Assembly (NCBI GenBank): GCA_003219345.1
Contig: QHOP01000250.1
Span: forward strand, 1-7,772
Direction of reading: 5' to 3'
Source: Verrucomicrobiota bacterium
Lineage (GTDB): Bacteria > Verrucomicrobiota > Verrucomicrobiia > Limisphaerales > AV2
DNA: 7,772 nt
Made by a program: the position numbers and the translations under genes. The notes under the pieces were generated by a model. That model was not told where the DNA came from, made no database searches, and saw only the letters and a list, made by a program, of their open reading frames with translations. Below are positions 5,893 through 7,772 of this stretch, one piece after another. The stretch's first letter is position 1, and each line of letters opens with the position of its first letter.

Positions 5893-6607
5893 GGCTCGTT
5901 AGGACACTCGCCCCACCGTTATCCGGTAATGACGCAGGCGCGTCGGATCGATGCAGCGCTGTCAATGCATAGAACGCTGCATAAGTCAGAAACAGAAACA
6001 CCGCGCAAAGTGTAGAGAAAACGAACGCGGTCTTGTTCGCGTGCGGGTGCCGGAGCAGACCCAAAATGTCCGCCGACAGAGTCAGTGGGCTGGTGAACAC
6101 ATCCCAACTGTTCCAGCGCTCGAACCTTCCCAGGTAGATGCCGAACCCGGTCAGGCCGATCATCATCAGCGTGAAGAACCATCCGATGCGCCATCCGCAG
6201 GAGCGCGAGACGAGCCGGTGCATGAGATAGAGGGAGAGAAAACCCAGCAGCAGACCCGTCAAGACGAATGACTGTACCAGCAGGATGTCGAACCAGAACG
6301 GCACGGGCGGGCGCGGCTTCAGATGCACGAGGTCAGTGACGAGGTAAGGCGAGTTCGGCAGGAACAGCAGCCACAGGAAGCCGAACGCGAGGAAACAGAG
6401 GCGTGACGCGCGAAATCGGTCTGTCACAAACGCGAAGCCGAGCGGCAGCCAGGCAAGGAAGAGGTTCCAGACGAGGTTAAAATAGGCGAACTGGTGCGAT
6501 GCGATGAAGCGCGCAAGCACCAACGCGACGCTGACGCTGGAAGCGAGAGCCAGCGAGAGAAAAATCAGCGAACCCTGACGCAAGGAAACGGATGAGTTCA
6601 TGTTCAT
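5885..6607 (-). CDS. DUF1361 family membrane protein
   Basis: A 240-residue polytopic membrane protein with the DUF1361 pattern: VWNLFLAWLPLGFAF (46-60), FLWLLFLPNSPYLVTDLVHL (77-96), WFDILLVQSFVLTGLLLGFLSLYLMHR (105-131) and FGIYLGRFERWNSWDVF (155-171). About seven hydrophobic segments are visible (roughly 13-33, 43-62, 70-86, 106-130, 141-160, 192-216). The motif-rich loops (LPNSPY, LGRFERWNSWDV) are the family's conserved parts; no biochemical function is established to my knowledge. The ATG at 6607 overlaps the stop of the gene upstream (ATGA), giving tight coupling. The C-terminus (220-240) is polar and probably variable. Confidence 0.88.
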   Translation of the reverse strand: MNMNSSVSLRQGSLIFLSLALASSVSVALVLARFIASHQFAYFNLVWNLFLAWLPLGFAFVTDRFRASRLCFLAFGFLWLLFLPNSPYLVTDLVHLKPRPPVPFWFDILLVQSFVLTGLLLGFLSLYLMHRLVSRSCGWRIGWFFTLMMIGLTGFGIYLGRFERWNSWDVFTSPLTLSADILGLLRHPHANKTAFVFSTLCAVFLFLTYAAFYALTALHRSDAPASLPDNGGASVLTSRD

Positions 6608-7146
6608 GAAATGGAACAGGACAGACTTTGTTTAGGGAAGCTTTGCAAGATTTGGAGTTCCCTGGCCCAGCGATAGCAAAGCCGCAGCGGAATGAACCCG
6701 AAAACGCCGAAGGAACAATCAATCAACCGCCAGTAAATCGGAATGCCCCGCAGTCCGCCGAAAACGAATGCATAGGGCACGACGAGGACGCACGCGATCA
6801 TGCCGAATTGAAACAGCCAGACGTTTCGCACCGGGTCGCGCAGCGCGCCAACGAACGCAATAGCGATCATGAAATGTCCGAATGCAAGCCAATCGAAGCC
6901 ATAGGCCACGAAAGGATACTTGGCGTTGGTGTCGTGCAGCGCTTCGCGCACTTTCAGAATCCACTTCGTGAAACTCGTCGTCGCCTTTTCGCTCGAAAAG
7001 TCAGCAACACCCAAAAATCCCGCTGCCGCGTCCAACTCCCATTGCAGCGGGATAGCCGTCGCGCCGCTGAGCGTCAGGCCGATGAGGAAAACCCAGGTCA
7101 GCAGCCGGAGGCGTCGTTGCAGCATTTCAGTTCGAGACGCAATCAT
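6604..7146 (-). CDS. Conserved-type membrane protein, 180 aa, unknown function
   Basis: The ATG at 7146 is chosen because it makes a four-base ATGA overlap with the preceding gene; the frame is open to 7173, adding nine residues if an earlier GTG-type start were used. Four membrane segments are likely at about 15-33, 85-102, 109-130 and 140-158. Notable stretches are SGATAIPLQWELDA (27-40), YPFVAYGFDWLAFGHFMIAIAF (77-98), GALRDPVRNVWLF (100-112) and IYWRLIDCSFGVFGFIPL (137-154). The loop between the first two segments (about 36-76) is hydrophilic. The polar/aromatic motifs inside the hydrophobic parts suggest a conserved function, but I recognise no named family. It is the second visible gene of the operon. 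Confidence 0.75.
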   Translation of the reverse strand: MIASRTEMLQRRLRLLTWVFLIGLTLSGATAIPLQWELDAAAGFLGVADFSSEKATTSFTKWILKVREALHDTNAKYPFVAYGFDWLAFGHFMIAIAFVGALRDPVRNVWLFQFGMIACVLVVPYAFVFGGLRGIPIYWRLIDCSFGVFGFIPLRLCYRWARELQILQSFPKQSLSCSIS

Positions 7147-7772
7147 CTTCCGGTTTTCAAAACTTCCACCCAATGACTGACGAAGAATTTCTTTTCTTGC
7201 GGCAGAAAAGTGTCGGCGGTTCCAACGATTGGCCGCAGCGCCGTGGTCATTTGCACCATGACCAGCAGGAAAATGACGATCCAGACCTTCAACCCGTCAC
7301 CGGCAGGGTTGTAGTGGGCGAACCCGGCTCTTAGAAAGCGCAACCCAAAGCTGACCGAGATCAACCAAAATACCAGATGTAACGCGCCCATGGCCGCGAC
7401 TGACTCGGTGGACTGCGAGAAGACCCAGGCCACGGGCGCGAAGCCGATCAGCAATACCGTCGTGAGCATCAGCAAGCCTGCGACCAGCCCGACCACTTCA
7501 ACCAACCGCGTCTGCGTGCCGCTCAAGCAGGCAAAAATATAAAGGCTGGGCAAACAAATGAGCGCGGAGACGCACAAACCAGCGGCAATTTTGACGGGAG
7601 CGATCCAGAGTTGGGCGCCGCCGGAAAACGTGCCCACCACAATGCCGTAAATCAGGCTGCAGAGAATCGACGCGAACAACATAGCTGCGATCAGCCGCCC
7701 CGGCCGCGGCTGGCGCAGTTGATACATCACGCGCCGCGGCTGTCGCAGGATCGCTTCAATCGCCGCCGCGAA
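7143..7772 (-). CDS. Multi-pass membrane protein, possibly 5'-truncated by window edge
   Basis: A GTG at 7730 followed at once by ATG gives 195 residues, but the frame stays open to base 7772 and reads FAAAIEAILRQPRR, which looks like genuine protein, so the true start probably lies outside. From the GTG, about five membrane segments are visible: 14-34, 44-66, 77-102, 108-131 and 148-164. Characteristic stretches are YGIVVGTFSGGAQLWIAPVK (28-47), ICLPSLYIFACLSG (58-71) and GFAPVAWVFSQSTESV (96-111). The last ~25 residues are soluble. I recognise no named family. It is the first visible gene of the leftward operon, and its stop overlaps the start of the 180-aa gene. Confidence 0.75.
   Translation of the reverse strand, partial: FAAAIEAILRQPRRVMYQLRQPRPGRLIAAMLFASILCSLIYGIVVGTFSGGAQLWIAPVKIAAGLCVSALICLPSLYIFACLSGTQTRLVEVVGLVAGLLMLTTVLLIGFAPVAWVFSQSTESVAAMGALHLVFWLISVSFGLRFLRAGFAHYNPAGDGLKVWIVIFLLVMVQMTTALRPIVGTADTFLPQEKKFFVSHWVEVLKTGR

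Noticed and set aside
4951..6015. Long + strand open frame of 354 codons
   Set aside because: It lies fully opposite the 403-aa and DUF1361 genes, its product is Arg/His/Gln-rich without recognisable domains, and the overlapping start/stop pattern supports the - strand genes. It is a shadow caused by high GC.

Overview
The window (GC-rich, roughly 60% by eye) looks like chromosomal DNA of a Verrucomicrobiota bacterium of the Pedosphaera/Limisphaerales type. That assignment is an inference. It rests on the palindromic CCCTCTCCCC/GGGGAGAGGG elements, on the AACATCGAACATCCAAC-type repeats, on the form of the R-M and HicA/HicB fragments, and on a DUF1361 gene next to small membrane proteins. No ribosomal or other taxonomic marker is present.

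Region 1 (1-2241, + strand) is the 3' part of a Ski2-like DEAD/DEAH-box helicase gene whose N-terminal RecA lobe lies outside the window. The gene carries a MITE-like palindromic element (959-1154) that is read through without a stop and adds a low-complexity insert of about 100 residues.

Region 2 (2242-2615) has no gene and holds two unrelated inverted-repeat elements (2332-2393 and 2464-2553).

Region 3 (2616-3990, + strand) is a patchwork of broken defence and toxin-antitoxin genes. In order it holds: the N-terminal nuclease part of a type IIG-like restriction-modification protein, a joint near 2927 into the 3' two-thirds of a hicA toxin gene, an intact hicB antitoxin gene, a fragment like the C-terminal tail of an R-M methyltransferase, a 160-aa uncharacterised gene, and a second, frameshifted copy of the same tail. 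The pieces touch or overlap (ATGA, TGATG), so they look like an old operon that lost its middle by recombination.

Region 4 (3985-4378) has no convincing gene. Two palindromic copies in opposite orientation (4019-4061 and 4308-4353) bracket about 250 bp.

Region 5 (4379-7772, - strand) is a tight leftward operon of five genes, all overlapping at their start/stop codons: a membrane protein open at the window edge, a 180-aa membrane protein, a DUF1361 membrane protein, a 403-aa membrane-anchored protein of unknown function, and a 101-aa membrane protein. The overlaps suggest translational coupling and a shared role at the membrane; the role itself cannot be read from the sequence.
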